From Coralloluteibacterium stylophorae (GTDB lineage: Bacteria; Pseudomonadota; Gammaproteobacteria; Xanthomonadales; Xanthomonadaceae): a stretch of 64,000 bases of DNA. The first letter of the stretch is position 1, and the number at the start of each line of letters is the position of its first letter. The notes under the pieces were generated by a model that was given only the letters and a program-made list of their open reading frames with translations, was not told the DNA's origin and did not search any database. Shown one piece after another: positions 30,265 through 39,061 of the stretch. The stretch lies in NCBI RefSeq assembly GCF_018122625.2, contig NZ_JAGQFT020000004.1, positions 1 through 64,000 on the forward strand, given 5' to 3'. The translations under genes and the position numbers were made by a program.

Positions 30265-31596
30265 TCAGGCTCCGGTCGTCTCGTCGCAGGCGGCGGTCGC
30301 GCCCGCGAGCTGCTGCTCGATCAGGCGGAGGGCTTCGCTGCAGGAGGCGGTGCGCCGCGCCACTTCGGCCACGACCTCGCGCTTGGCATCGAGCATCCGC
30401 AGCCGCTCCGGCGAGCGGGTGCCGCTGCGGATCTGCTCGATCGCCTGCAGCAGGCGCAGCAGCACGGCGGTGTTGCCGTGCGCGTTCTCGCGGATCTGGT
30501 CGAGCCCCAGCGCCAGCAGGCGCTCGAAGCCCGGCCCCATCGGCACGACGCGCAGCGCGCCGCCATCGTGGAGCGGCCGCGGCTCGATGCGCCGGCCGGC
30601 CAGGCGCCGGAGGATCACCGACAGGTAGTCGAGGCTGGTCACCGCGGTGGTGGTGTCGTTGATGGCCGGCGACAGCCCCTTCAGCGCGACATCGACCAGC
30701 TGCCGGATGCCGAAGCCCACGTCCTGTTCGATGGTGCGGTAGGAGCCGATCGCGAACAGCTGCGCCAGCCCGCGCATCGCATCCGGGTCGGGCGCGTGCG
30801 CGGTGCCGATGCTGGCGATGGGCCGGTCGGGACTGGCGAAGTCGCCGACGCTGCGCTCCATGCGCACCACCACATCGTGTGCGCGCGCGAAGTCGAGCAG
30901 CCTGTCGAGGTCGACGCTCTCGATGTAGCCGAGCCCGGGCGCCGGGACCGGATACCAGCGCAGTCCTGCATCGCCCTGCCCGCCCGGGGCGACGTCGTCG
31001 CCTTCGAGCGCATCGGGGAACATGGCCTCGATGGTGTGCAGGGTGTCGTTCGCGATGCTGCGGGCGACCGCACCCGACTGGATCGACGCGGCGACGTGGT
31101 GGATGAAGGTGGCCAGTACCGCGATGGCGACCAGCACCAGCACCTCGCCTGCCAGGACCGCCAGATGCGGCACGAAGCCGCCGTCGCCGTTGGTGGTGAT
31201 CGCCCGCATGACGCCCAGGCAGTAGGCGAACACCCCGAGGAACAGGCCGAGCACCACCTGGTTGCGGCGGTCGCGCATGAAGTTGCGCAGCACGCGCGAG
31301 GTGTACTGCGTCGAGGCCTGAACCAGGGCGACGATGGTGATGGAGAACACCACGCCGGCCACGGTGATCATGGAGCCGGCGACGGTCGACATGAGTTCGC
31401 GGGCGCCGTCGGCATCCGCCGCGAGCAGGATCGGCCACCGCCGCGCCAGGCCGTCGCCGAGCCAGCGATCGAGCGCCACCATGCCGACCGCCAGCGCGAC
31501 CGCCGCGACCACCGAGAGCATCGGCAGGAACCAGAAGCTGGCGCGCAGGTCGATGGCCAGCTTGCTCGACGCCCCGCTCGACAGCCGCCTGCCCAT
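30265..31596 (-). CDS. DUF2254 family membrane protein
   Basis: The 443-residue protein has four N-terminal transmembrane segments (about 18-40, 62-85, 108-128 and 138-160). A cytoplasmic C-terminal half carries the signature SPAINDTTTAVTSLDYLSVIL (about 323-343). DUF2254 proteins are widespread in proteobacteria; some are thought to be small channels, but the role is not established. ATG 31596 gives the natural start just before the first helix; longer frames are not supported. Confidence 0.85.
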   Translation of the reverse strand: MGRRLSSGASSKLAIDLRASFWFLPMLSVVAAVALAVGMVALDRWLGDGLARRWPILLAADADGARELMSTVAGSMITVAGVVFSITIVALVQASTQYTSRVLRNFMRDRRNQVVLGLFLGVFAYCLGVMRAITTNGDGGFVPHLAVLAGEVLVLVAIAVLATFIHHVAASIQSGAVARSIANDTLHTIEAMFPDALEGDDVAPGGQGDAGLRWYPVPAPGLGYIESVDLDRLLDFARAHDVVVRMERSVGDFASPDRPIASIGTAHAPDPDAMRGLAQLFAIGSYRTIEQDVGFGIRQLVDVALKGLSPAINDTTTAVTSLDYLSVILRRLAGRRIEPRPLHDGGALRVVPMGPGFERLLALGLDQIRENAHGNTAVLLRLLQAIEQIRSGTRSPERLRMLDAKREVVAEVARRTASCSEALRLIEQQLAGATAACDETTGA

Positions 31597-32075
31597 GTGA
31601 CGCCCCCCGGTGAGTGGGCGGATGGTGTTTGCAGCCGGGTCGTGGCGGTGCGAAGCGAACGGCAGATGGGATGGTGCGCCCGCTGGGCCGGGATCGAACC
31701 GCACCCAGCGCCCCCCCTCGCTGGGGAGGGTTGGGGAGAGGGGCGCGGCGACAGCCGCGTGCTGTTGCTTGCTCGTGTGCGGTAGCGGCGCTTCGCGCCC
31801 CCATCTCGACCTCCCTCAAGGGGGAAGTGGTCAAAAGCGCAGGCCGGAAGGTGGTCACTCATCGACACGGCTCCACCTCGCCGGGCTCGCACGGCCCGTC
31901 TGCCGACCGCGTCGCGGGGTAGGAAAACGACCCGATCTGCCGATTGCGGGCGCGACAGGAGCCTCCTCGACGGCCCGGTTTCCTATAGTCCACCGCGCCG
32001 CTCGCCGCGGCATCCGCCGGATGCGGATCCCAAGGTCCGCCACCGACTGCGATCTCCAACTCAGGGAAGAGACCC
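31597..32075. repeat. Intergenic region with one copy of the large dispersed repeat
   Basis: Bases about 31705-31860 contain a diverged unit of the 21-kb repeat: CCCCCCTCGCTGGGGAGGGTTGGGG, then GCGCGGCGACAGCCGCGTGC, then the second module with CTCCCTCAAGGGGGAAGTGG and AGGCCGGAAGGTGG. The remaining sequence must hold the divergent promoters of the DUF2254 gene and the gene at 32076. I see no ORF with support. Confidence 0.7.
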
Positions 32076-32576
32076 ATGACCACACACACCAAGGTGCGCG
32101 ACGCATTCGCGCCGGTCCGCGACGCGATGGCGACGATGCTGCTGGTCGTCACGCTGATGACGATGCCGCAGGCCATGGCCGCCGACGTTCCGGCCGCCGA
32201 GAAGTACAGCCAGCAGTACGTGCTCTCGCACATCGTGATCGGCACCACCACGCGCGAGCAGGTGCGGGCGGCGTTCGGCGAGCCGCACCAGAGCCAGGGC
32301 GGCATCGTCGACGGCGTGGTGCGCGCCGACTGGACCTACTACCAGCGCAACGAGAGCATGCAGGCCAGGACCTCGCGCGCGCGCGGCTTCCTGCGCTCGG
32401 CCGCGGCCTTCCTGCCGGGCAACAGCGAGACCCGCGCGGCGATCAACGACGCCAACTACGAGGTCGGCCGGGTGGCGTCGAACATGGACGGCATGGACGC
32501 GACGAACGCCGCGCCGCGCACGCTCCGCGTGCAGTTCGACGACCACGACGTGGTGCGTTCCTACCAGTTCAACTGA
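32076..32576 (+). CDS. Periplasmic BamE/SmpA-like fold protein, uncharacterised
   Basis: The 166-residue protein has a signal peptide (MATMLLVVTLMTMPQAMAAD). A BamE-like motif follows: YVLSHIVIGTTTREQVRAAFGEPHQSQGG, in which the 'IxxGxTxxxVxxxFGxP' turn is typical. It ends in LRVQFDDHDVVRSYQF. Unlike BamE it lacks a lipobox Cys, so it is probably soluble in the periplasm. The GGGAAGAG box before the ATG at 32076 is the likely ribosome binding site. No operon partners. Confidence 0.75.
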   Translation: MTTHTKVRDAFAPVRDAMATMLLVVTLMTMPQAMAADVPAAEKYSQQYVLSHIVIGTTTREQVRAAFGEPHQSQGGIVDGVVRADWTYYQRNESMQARTSRARGFLRSAAAFLPGNSETRAAINDANYEVGRVASNMDGMDATNAAPRTLRVQFDDHDVVRSYQFN

Positions 32577-32675
32577 GCGCTCGCCGCACGGCGCCGGGCG
32601 CGCGCCGTGCGGTGGCGGCGGGGATGGCGAGGCACGGCCCTCGGTGCTGCGTGCCCTCCCCGCAGGGGCCGCCCG

Positions 32676-33068
32676 TCAACCGGGCAGCCTGGCCACGACC
32701 TTGATCTCGAAGTGGAAGCCGTAGAGCCAGCTCACGCCGACGACGGTCGCCGTGGGATGCGGCGCCTCGCCCCAGTGCCCGGCGGCGGCGGCCCAGGCCG
32801 TCTCGAAGTTCTTCTCCGGGTCGACCATGAAGACGGTGGCATCGACCACGTCGTCGAAGGTGCAGCCGGCCGCGGCGAGCACGGCATCGAGGTTGTCGAA
32901 CGCCAGGCGCACCTGCGCCTCGAGGTCCGGCTCGGGCGAGCCGTCCTCGCGGCTGCCGACCTGGCCGGACACGAACAGGAAGCCGTTGGCGCGCACGGCG
33001 GGCGAATAGCGGTTGCGCTCGTACAGCGCCCGGCGGCCGCTGGGGAAGACGACGTCACGCTTGGACAT
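32676..33068 (-). CDS. RidA family protein (enamine/imine deaminase-like)
   Basis: The 130-residue protein fits the YjgF/YER057c/UK114 family, which forms trimers and hydrolyses reactive enamines. Motifs visible are YSPAVRANGFLFVSGQVG, LEAQVRLAFDNLDAVLAAAGCTFDDVVDATVFMVD and KVVARL. The family's substrate-binding Arg near the C-terminus (PxRxxV in canonical RidA) is not clearly present; the sequence there is TATVVGVSWLYG, so this is a divergent subgroup. It is divergent from the LysR gene, a common arrangement for regulator and target. Confidence 0.85.
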   Translation of the reverse strand: MSKRDVVFPSGRRALYERNRYSPAVRANGFLFVSGQVGSREDGSPEPDLEAQVRLAFDNLDAVLAAAGCTFDDVVDATVFMVDPEKNFETAWAAAAGHWGEAPHPTATVVGVSWLYGFHFEIKVVARLPG

Positions 33069-33202
33069 GGGAGGGGCTCCGCAAGGGCCGATACGGGCTG
33101 CACCGGCAGGATGGCGATCCTGGACCCGCCGCCTTGTCTGGATAAACATCCCTTCGCCGCCTAGATTGTTCGCCGATACCGACTGATCCGCATCGGAAGA
33201 CC

Positions 33203-34111
33203 ATGGATCGTTTCGAGGCGATGCGCGTCTACGTCCGGGTGGTCGAGACCGGCAGCTTCACCCGTGCCGCGCACACGCTGCAGCTCGGCCGCACGCGGGT
33301 CACCGAACTCGTGCAGCAACTGGAAGCCCACCTGCGCGTGCGCCTGCTCAACCGCACCACGCGGCGGATGAACGTGACCGCCGAGGGCCGGGCCTACTAC
33401 GAACGGGCGGTGCGCCTGCTCGCCGACCTCGAGGACGCCGAAGGCAGCCTGCACCGGGCCACGTCGGCGCTGCGCGGCCGCCTGCGCATCGACGTGCCCA
33501 GCCCGTTCGCGCGGCTGCTGCTGGTCCCGGCGCTGCCGGGCTTCCATGCGCTGCATCCGGAGATCGAGCTGCACATCGGGGTCAGCGATCGCGAGGTCGA
33601 CCTGATCGGCGACAACGTCGACTGCGTGATCCGCGGCGGCGAGCCCAGCGCGCTGTCGCTGGTGGCGCGCCCGCTCGGCGTCCTGCCCTTCGGCGTACAT
33701 GCGGCGCCGTCCTACCTGCAGCGGCACGGCGTGCCGCTGCATCCGCGCGACCTGGAAGACGGCGATCACCGCACCGTCGGATTCCTGCGCCCGCGCACCG
33801 GCCGCACGCGCACGCTCGCGCTGCGCCGCGGCGACGAAGAGATCGAGGTGCAGGGCCGCCACGTCGTCGCCATCGACGACGGCGACGCCTACCTCGCCGC
33901 CGGCGTGGCGGGCCTGGGGATCGTCTGCGTGCCCGACTACATGGCCGCCCCGCACGTCGCGCGCGGCGAGCTGGTCGCGCTCCTGGAGGGATGGCAGGCG
34001 GCGATGCCGATGCACCTGATGTTCCCGCCGAATCGTCACGTCAGCGAACGCCTGCGCGCCTTCATCGACTGGGTGACGGCCCTGATGGCCGCCCATCCGG
34101 ACGTGCGCTGA
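33203..34111 (+). CDS. LysR-family transcriptional regulator
   Basis: The 302-residue protein starts with the LysR winged HTH (MDRFEAMRVYVRVVETGSFTRAAH...VTELVQQLEAHL, residues 1-60). The periplasmic-binding-protein-like effector domain follows (about 90-295, GRLRIDVPSPFARLLLVPALPGF). It is divergent from the RidA-family gene across 134 bp and probably regulates it. The effector is unknown. Confidence 0.92.
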   Translation: MDRFEAMRVYVRVVETGSFTRAAHTLQLGRTRVTELVQQLEAHLRVRLLNRTTRRMNVTAEGRAYYERAVRLLADLEDAEGSLHRATSALRGRLRIDVPSPFARLLLVPALPGFHALHPEIELHIGVSDREVDLIGDNVDCVIRGGEPSALSLVARPLGVLPFGVHAAPSYLQRHGVPLHPRDLEDGDHRTVGFLRPRTGRTRTLALRRGDEEIEVQGRHVVAIDDGDAYLAAGVAGLGIVCVPDYMAAPHVARGELVALLEGWQAAMPMHLMFPPNRHVSERLRAFIDWVTALMAAHPDVR

Positions 34112-34225
34112 TACGGAGCCGACGCGGGTGGGCTACGTTCCGGCGACGCCTGTCGCGGCTGAAGCCGCTCCTACAGGAGCAAGCTGGCGTTGTGGGAGGG
34201 GCTTCAGCTTCGACGGGGTGGGTGG

Positions 34226-34297
34226 GGCGGGAGGCGGGAGGCGGGAGACGGGAGACGGGAAGCGGGAAGCGGGAAGCGGGAAGCGGGAAGCGGGAAT
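34226..34297. repeat. Heptanucleotide microsatellite
   Basis: About ten tandem 7-mers drift from GCGGGAG through ACGGGAG to AGCGGGA, with the last five copies of GGGAAGC nearly identical. The unit length is not a multiple of three and the tract lies between genes, so length change would not alter a protein. Confidence 0.85.
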
Positions 34298-34380
34298 GGT
34301 CGGCTATGGGCGCGGACGAGCCATGTTGCAGAGGCTGCGCCTGTCGCGGCTGAAGCCGCTCCCACAGGAGCGGGCCGGGC

Positions 34381-34572
34381 GTTGTGGGAGGGCTTCAGCC
34401 TCAACCAACTGGGTCTGGTGTTGTGGGAGGGGCTTCAGCCTCGACCGGGTGGGCCTGATGGTGTGGGAGGGGCTTCAGCCCCGACCGGATGGATCTGATG
34501 GTGTGGGAGGGGCTTCGGCCTCGACCGGGTGGGTCTGATGGTGTGGGAGGGCTTCAGCCCCGACGTGATCGG
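34381..34572. repeat. Tandem repeat of about 40 bp, nearly five copies
   Basis: Units start at 34381, 34420, 34461, 34501 and 34541. The consensus opens GTGTGGGAGGGGCTTCAGCC and continues with CGACCGGGTGGGTCTGATG. The shared GGCTTCAGCC core is the reverse complement of part of the neighbouring GGCTGAAGCC elements, suggesting a common origin. Confidence 0.85.
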
Positions 34573-34679
34573 TGAGGCGGGGAGCGGGGATGCGGGCGCG
34601 GGCGCTCCGGTGCCGCGCTGGTCGCGGCTGAAGCCGCTCCTACAGGAGCAGGGCCCGCTCCGTGGGTGCGCTTTGGCCG

Positions 34680-35273
34680 TCAGCGCTGGTCGAGCTCGTG
34701 GTGGATCACCACCACGCACTGCGAGGCGAACAGCATCGTGGGGCCCAGCGAGATCTTCCTCGCGCCAAGGCGCTCGAGGCCGTTGAAGGTCTTCTTCGGC
34801 ATCGGGATGTGGTCGGTCAGCAGGAAGCAGGGATCGCCTTCGAAGGCCTCTCCGCGGATCGGCGCGCCCTTGCGGTCCATGACGTAGAGCGGGTGGTCGG
34901 CGGCCAGCGCCTGCACCAGGCGTTCGAAGCCCGTCGTCCGCACGGTGACGCCCGACTCCACCGGGCGCGTCTCGTCCTTGCCCATGCCGTGCGAGGCGTC
35001 CAGCGCCTTCGCCACCTTGCCCAGCAGCGCGGCCTCGTCGAAGCCGCCGATGTCGTGCATGGCGCCGGCGTCGAAGCGGATGGTGCGGGAGAAGTCCTGC
35101 GTGCTCTCCAGCACCAGGTGGACGACGACGTCGGCGCGGTGCGACTGCGCCACGAAGATGGCGTTCATCAGCGTGTGCGCGAGGATCTCGGTGTGCGCGT
35201 CGCCACCGACCGAGGCGAGCAGCCTGCGGCTGTCGGTGGGCGCGGCGCGTGCTCTGAGTACGAAGGTGCGCAT
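34680..35273 (-). CDS. trmY: tRNA (pseudouridine(54)-N1)-methyltransferase TrmY family
   Basis: This 197-residue SPOUT-class enzyme is best known from archaea, where it methylates pseudouridine 54 of tRNA. The sequence matches the family from its start (MRTFVLRARAAPTDSRRLLASVGG). It continues through DVVVHLVLESTQDFSRTIRFDAG, IGGFDEAALL and the C-terminal knot region CFLLTDHIPMPKKTF...ISLGPTMLFASQCVVVIHHELD. Its presence in a bacterium is uncommon, and the true substrate here is not established. It starts at ATG 35273 and follows a repeat-rich gap. No pseudouridine-54 synthase partner beyond normal TruB is visible in the window. Confidence 0.85.
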   Translation of the reverse strand: MRTFVLRARAAPTDSRRLLASVGGDAHTEILAHTLMNAIFVAQSHRADVVVHLVLESTQDFSRTIRFDAGAMHDIGGFDEAALLGKVAKALDASHGMGKDETRPVESGVTVRTTGFERLVQALAADHPLYVMDRKGAPIRGEAFEGDPCFLLTDHIPMPKKTFNGLERLGARKISLGPTMLFASQCVVVIHHELDQR

Positions 35274-35381
35274 CCTGCTCCTGTTCCTGTTCTGCCGATG
35301 GCCTCGGCGCGACGTGGCGATTGTCCCTGCAAAGCATGCGCGCGTGTTCGTGTGCTCACCCAGGCCGGCGTCGGGTTCCGC

Positions 35382-36359
35382 CTAGTGCGACGAGACGTAG
35401 TGCGCGCCCGGCTGCGGCGGCGGCAGGGCGAAGCTGTCGCGCAGGCGCCGGGCCTCTTCCCTGGGCGGCAGCGCGAACAGGCGCTTGAACTCGCGGTTGA
35501 ACTGCGAGGGGCTTTCGTAGCCGACGGCGTAGCTCGCGGCGGTCGCCGTCATGCCCTCGCGGACCATCAGGAGCCGCGCCTGGTGCAGCCGCGCGGACTT
35601 CACGTACCGCATCGGCGACAGGCCGGTGATGGCCTTGAAGTGGCTGTGGAACGTCGGGCCGCTCATGTCCGCCTCGCGCGCGAGCTGGGCGACGCTCAGC
35701 GGCTCCGTGTACTCCGCGTGGATCCGCCGCAGCGCCTTGCCGATGCTGCCGAATCGCCCCTGCATCGCCAGCGCCGCCCGCATCACCTGCCCCTGGGGAC
35801 CAGTCAGCACGCGGAAATAGATCTCGCGCACCAGCGCCGGGCCCAGCACGACCGCGTCGAGCGGCGAACACAGCGCCTCGAGGAGACGCAGCACGCTCGC
35901 CTGCAGGGCCGGATCCATCGGGCTCGACATCATGCTCTGCGGCGCGGCGACGGATGCGGCGCCGCCCTGGTGTTCGATCTGGACCATCAGCTCCGCGGCG
36001 ACGCGGAAGTCCAGGTGCATGTAGATCGCCAGCAGCGGCCGCGCGGGAGAGGCGTCGGTCTCCATGACGAAGGGCACCGGCACGGAGACCGCGAGGTAGT
36101 GCTGCGCGTCGTAGCGGTACACCCGGTCCATGAAGAAGCCGCGCTTGCGCCCCTGGCACACGATGACGATGCCGGGGTCGTAGAGGACGGGGGTGCGCGG
36201 CAGCGGACGGTCGGACCGCAGCAGGCGCACGTCCGGCAGCGCCGTCAGGGTGTAGCCCTCGCGCGGCGCGAGCGCCCGCAGCAGGTCGACCATGCGTCGC
36301 TGGTCCGGCCCTGCAGCCGAGGCGGCCGGTACCGCGCCCTTCATCGCTGACTTCGGCAT
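35382..36359 (-). CDS. AraC-family transcriptional regulator
   Basis: The 325-residue protein has an N-terminal AraC_N cupin-like domain (LPDVRLLRSDRPLPRTPVLYDPGIVIVCQGRKRGFF). The C-terminal double HTH reads SVAQLAREADMSGPTFHSHFKAITGLSPMRYVKSARLHQARLLM and ATAASYAVGYESPSQFNREFKRLF. It is divergent from the SDR gene at 36454 across 94 bp and likely controls it, an arrangement frequent for this AraC subgroup. Confidence 0.92.
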   Translation of the reverse strand: MPKSAMKGAVPAASAAGPDQRRMVDLLRALAPREGYTLTALPDVRLLRSDRPLPRTPVLYDPGIVIVCQGRKRGFFMDRVYRYDAQHYLAVSVPVPFVMETDASPARPLLAIYMHLDFRVAAELMVQIEHQGGAASVAAPQSMMSSPMDPALQASVLRLLEALCSPLDAVVLGPALVREIYFRVLTGPQGQVMRAALAMQGRFGSIGKALRRIHAEYTEPLSVAQLAREADMSGPTFHSHFKAITGLSPMRYVKSARLHQARLLMVREGMTATAASYAVGYESPSQFNREFKRLFALPPREEARRLRDSFALPPPQPGAHYVSSH

Positions 36360-36453
36360 CTCATAGGATCAGGCAAGGAAAGCAGACGGTCCGGCGTGGA
36401 AGCCGCGGACCGGTTCCCTAGCATGCGGGCCTTCTCCAGCAGAGGCCATCGCC

Positions 36454-37284
36454 ATGTCCACCAGAACCCTGCTCATCACCGGCGTCAGCAGCGGCTTCGG
36501 CCGCGCACTCGCCCGGGAGGCGCTGGCCTGCGGCCATCGCGTGGTCGGAACCGTGCGCAGCGCGGAGGCGAGGGAAGCCTTCGAGGCCTCGCACGCCGAG
36601 CGCGCCTTCGGGCGCGTTCTCGACGTGACCGACGTCGATGCGATTCCCGGCGTCGTCGACGCGGTCGAAGCCGGCATTGGCCCGATCGACGTGCTGGTCA
36701 ACAACGCCGGCTACGGCCACGAAGGGGTGATGGAGGAATCGCCGCTGGAGGACATGCGCCGGCAGTTCGACGTCAACGTGTTCGGTGCGGTGGCGATGAT
36801 GAAGGCGGTGCTGCCGCACATGCGCGCCCGGCGTCGCGGCCACATCCTCAACATCACCTCGATGGGCGGTTTCATCACCCTGCCCGGCATCACCTACTAC
36901 TGCGGCAGCAAATTCGCGCTCGAGGGCATCAGCGAGGCGCTGGGCAAGGAGGTCGCGCCCCTCGGCATCGCGGTGACGGCGGTGGCGCCGGGCTCGTTCC
37001 GGACCGACTGGGCCGGGCGCTCGATGGTCCGCGCGCCCCGCTCGATCGCCGACTACGACGCGCTGTTCGACCCGATCCGCGCCGCACGGGAGGCGAAGAG
37101 CGGCAGGCAGCCGGGCGACCCGGCCAGGGCCGCGCGCGCGATGCTGGCGGCGATCGACAGCGACGCGCCGCCGGCGCACCTGCTCCTGGGCAGCGATGCG
37201 CTCGACCTGGTCCGCGCCAAGCTCGCCGCGCTCGCCACCGAGATCGATGCCTGGGAGGCGGTGACGCGGTCGACCGACGGCTGA
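36454..37284 (+). CDS. Short-chain dehydrogenase/reductase (SDR) family oxidoreductase
   Basis: The 276-residue NAD(P)-dependent enzyme shows the Rossmann motif TGVSSGFGRALA (TGxxxGxG), NNAGYGHEG and the catalytic Ser in NITSMGG. The active-site YYCGSKFALEG (YxxxK) and PGSFRTDW follow. It fits the classical SDR group often annotated as 'oxidoreductase, SDR family'. Substrate unknown. It is divergent from an AraC regulator. Confidence 0.93.
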   Translation: MSTRTLLITGVSSGFGRALAREALACGHRVVGTVRSAEAREAFEASHAERAFGRVLDVTDVDAIPGVVDAVEAGIGPIDVLVNNAGYGHEGVMEESPLEDMRRQFDVNVFGAVAMMKAVLPHMRARRRGHILNITSMGGFITLPGITYYCGSKFALEGISEALGKEVAPLGIAVTAVAPGSFRTDWAGRSMVRAPRSIADYDALFDPIRAAREAKSGRQPGDPARAARAMLAAIDSDAPPAHLLLGSDALDLVRAKLAALATEIDAWEAVTRSTDG

Positions 37285-37492
37285 GGACGCGCCGCAGGGC
37301 CGTGGGGACGGTGCGGGGTGCGGCGCAGGCACACGGGCCACGGCGGCCTGTCGATCCGTGCCTCCGCCGTTCGTCCAGGAGTGCAGGTCGCGCGGCCCCC
37401 GCTGCGCCGGCGGGCGACGCGGGTATCGTCGCCGCGACCATCGGCTCGCGACCGCCGCACCCACGCCCCAGCCACCCGAAGGACGACGAACG

Positions 37493-37972
37493 ATGACCCC
37501 GAAGAACACCATCTGCCTGTGGTTCGACGGCACCGCGCTCGACGCGGCCCGGTTCTACGCCGCGACCTTCCCCGACAGCGCCGTGACCGCCGTCCACCAC
37601 GCGCCGGGCGACTATCCGTCCGGCAGGGAGGGCGACGTGCTCACGGTGGAGTTCACCGTCTGCGGCATTCCCTGCCTCGGCCTCAACGGCGGGCCGGCCT
37701 TCGTCCACAGCGAGGCGTTCTCGTTCCAGATCGCCACCGACGACCAGGCCGAGACCGACCGCCTGTGGGACGCCATCGTCGGCAACGGCGGCCAGGCGAG
37801 CGCCTGCGGCTGGTGCAAGGACCGCTGGGGCCTGTCCTGGCAGATCACCCCGCGCGCCCTGACCGAGGCCATCGCCGACCCCGACCGCGCGGCAGCCGGA
37901 CGCGCCTTCGAGGCGATGATGACGATGGGCCGGATCGACATCGCCGCGATCGAGGCCGCGCGGCGGGGTTGA
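37493..37972 (+). CDS. VOC family protein (PhnB-like)
   Basis: The 159-residue protein has the paired beta-alpha-beta-beta-beta modules of the vicinal oxygen chelate superfamily: TICLWFDGTALDAARFYAATFPDSAV, GLNGGPAFVHSEAFSFQIATDDQAETDRLWDAIVGNGG and DRWGLSWQITPRAL. It matches the PhnB/3-demethylubiquinone-9 3-methyltransferase-like subfamily, whose true function is mostly unknown. ATG 37493 has AAGGA ten bases upstream. Confidence 0.9.
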   Translation: MTPKNTICLWFDGTALDAARFYAATFPDSAVTAVHHAPGDYPSGREGDVLTVEFTVCGIPCLGLNGGPAFVHSEAFSFQIATDDQAETDRLWDAIVGNGGQASACGWCKDRWGLSWQITPRALTEAIADPDRAAAGRAFEAMMTMGRIDIAAIEAARRG

Positions 37973-38002
37973 CGCGAGAACGGCGGAACCGCCGGGCCCC
38001 GG

Positions 38003-38941
38003 TCAGTCGGCGGCAGTGGCGGGCGCGGTCACGCGATCCCGGAACGTCTCCTGCAGCAGGTCCAGGAAGGCGCGCACGGCCGGGTTCGCACGACGGCTCT
38101 CGGGCCAGAGCGCGGTGATGTTGTGCCGCTCCACGGCGAACTCGGCGAGGATCGGCACCAGCTCGCCGCGGGCGACGTAGGGCGCCGCGATGAACCAGGC
38201 GCTGATGCCGATGCCCCCGCCCGCCGCAAGCGCGACGACCACGGCCTCGCTCGCGTCGACGACGATGCCCGGCGGTGGCGCGATCTCCAGCTCGCGCCCG
38301 CCGACCCGGAACGGCCAGCGGAACGCCTGGCCGGTGCTCTGGTAGCGGAGGTTGACGGTGTCGTGCCCCGACAGCTCGTGCGGATGCCGCGGCGTGCCGC
38401 GCGCCGCCAGATACGCCGGCGACGCGAACGCGCACAGCCGGTGGGGCGCGAGCCGGCGCGACAGCAGTCGCGAATCGGGCAGGTCGCCGATGCGCACCGC
38501 CACATCGATGCCGTGCTCGACGATGTCGACCAGGTGATCGCTGAGCCGCAGGTCGACCGCCACCTTGGGATGCCGCCTGCGGAAGGCCGGCAGCACCGGC
38601 GCGATCACATGGAGACCGATCGGCAACGACGCGGCGACCCGCAGGCTTCCCGACGGCTCGGCGCGTGCGGAGATCGCCGCCTGCTCGATCTCCTCCGCCT
38701 CGCGCAGCAGCCGGAGGGCGCGCTCGTGCAGCTCGCGGCCCTCGGGCGTCAGCGTCAGCGAGCGCGTCGTGCGGGTGAACAACGCGACGCGGAGGCGCTG
38801 CTCGAGCCGGCTCACGCTCTTGCTGACCGCCGACGGCGAAACGCCGAGCGAGCGGGCCGCGGCCGAGTAGCTGCCCATCGAACCGGCGCGGGCGAACGCG
38901 ATCAGGCCCGTCAGCCGATCCAGGCCGATCTGTTCCTTCAT
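38003..38941 (-). CDS. LysR-family transcriptional regulator
   Basis: The 312-residue protein has the LysR HTH ([44 protein letters not shown]) and the substrate-binding domain ([24 protein letters not shown]...[23 protein letters not shown]). I chose ATG 38941; an in-frame TTG at 38953 would add four residues. It is divergent from the quinone oxidoreductase-like gene at 39062 and is probably its regulator. Confidence 0.92.
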   Translation of the reverse strand: MKEQIGLDRLTGLIAFARAGSMGSYSAAARSLGVSPSAVSKSVSRLEQRLRVALFTRTTRSLTLTPEGRELHERALRLLREAEEIEQAAISARAEPSGSLRVAASLPIGLHVIAPVLPAFRRRHPKVAVDLRLSDHLVDIVEHGIDVAVRIGDLPDSRLLSRRLAPHRLCAFASPAYLAARGTPRHPHELSGHDTVNLRYQSTGQAFRWPFRVGGRELEIAPPPGIVVDASEAVVVALAAGGGIGISAWFIAAPYVARGELVPILAEFAVERHNITALWPESRRANPAVRAFLDLLQETFRDRVTAPATAAD

Positions 38942-39061
38942 GGAATCATTCAATGAACCCAGAACCAGATTGTCAACCTGCGACCCTGGATTCTACCGTC
39001 CCTCCTCCGCACGCCCGTCGCTTCCTTCAATCGGAACGCGGCCCTGTCGAGGAGAGACGCG

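Larger units (their letters stand above)
34152..34649. repeat. Composite intergenic repeat region
   Basis: This noncoding gap is almost wholly repetitive. Three copies of GTCGCGGCTGAAGCCGCTCC with a downstream (C/T)ACAGGAGC tail lie at 34152-34180, 34343-34371 and 34621-34649. A heptamer tract lies at 34226-34297. A 39-41-bp tandem repeat with the core GTGTGGGAGGGGCTTCAGCC lies at 34381-34572. A truncated copy of the tandem unit is at 34193-34224. No gene is supported. Confidence 0.85.
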
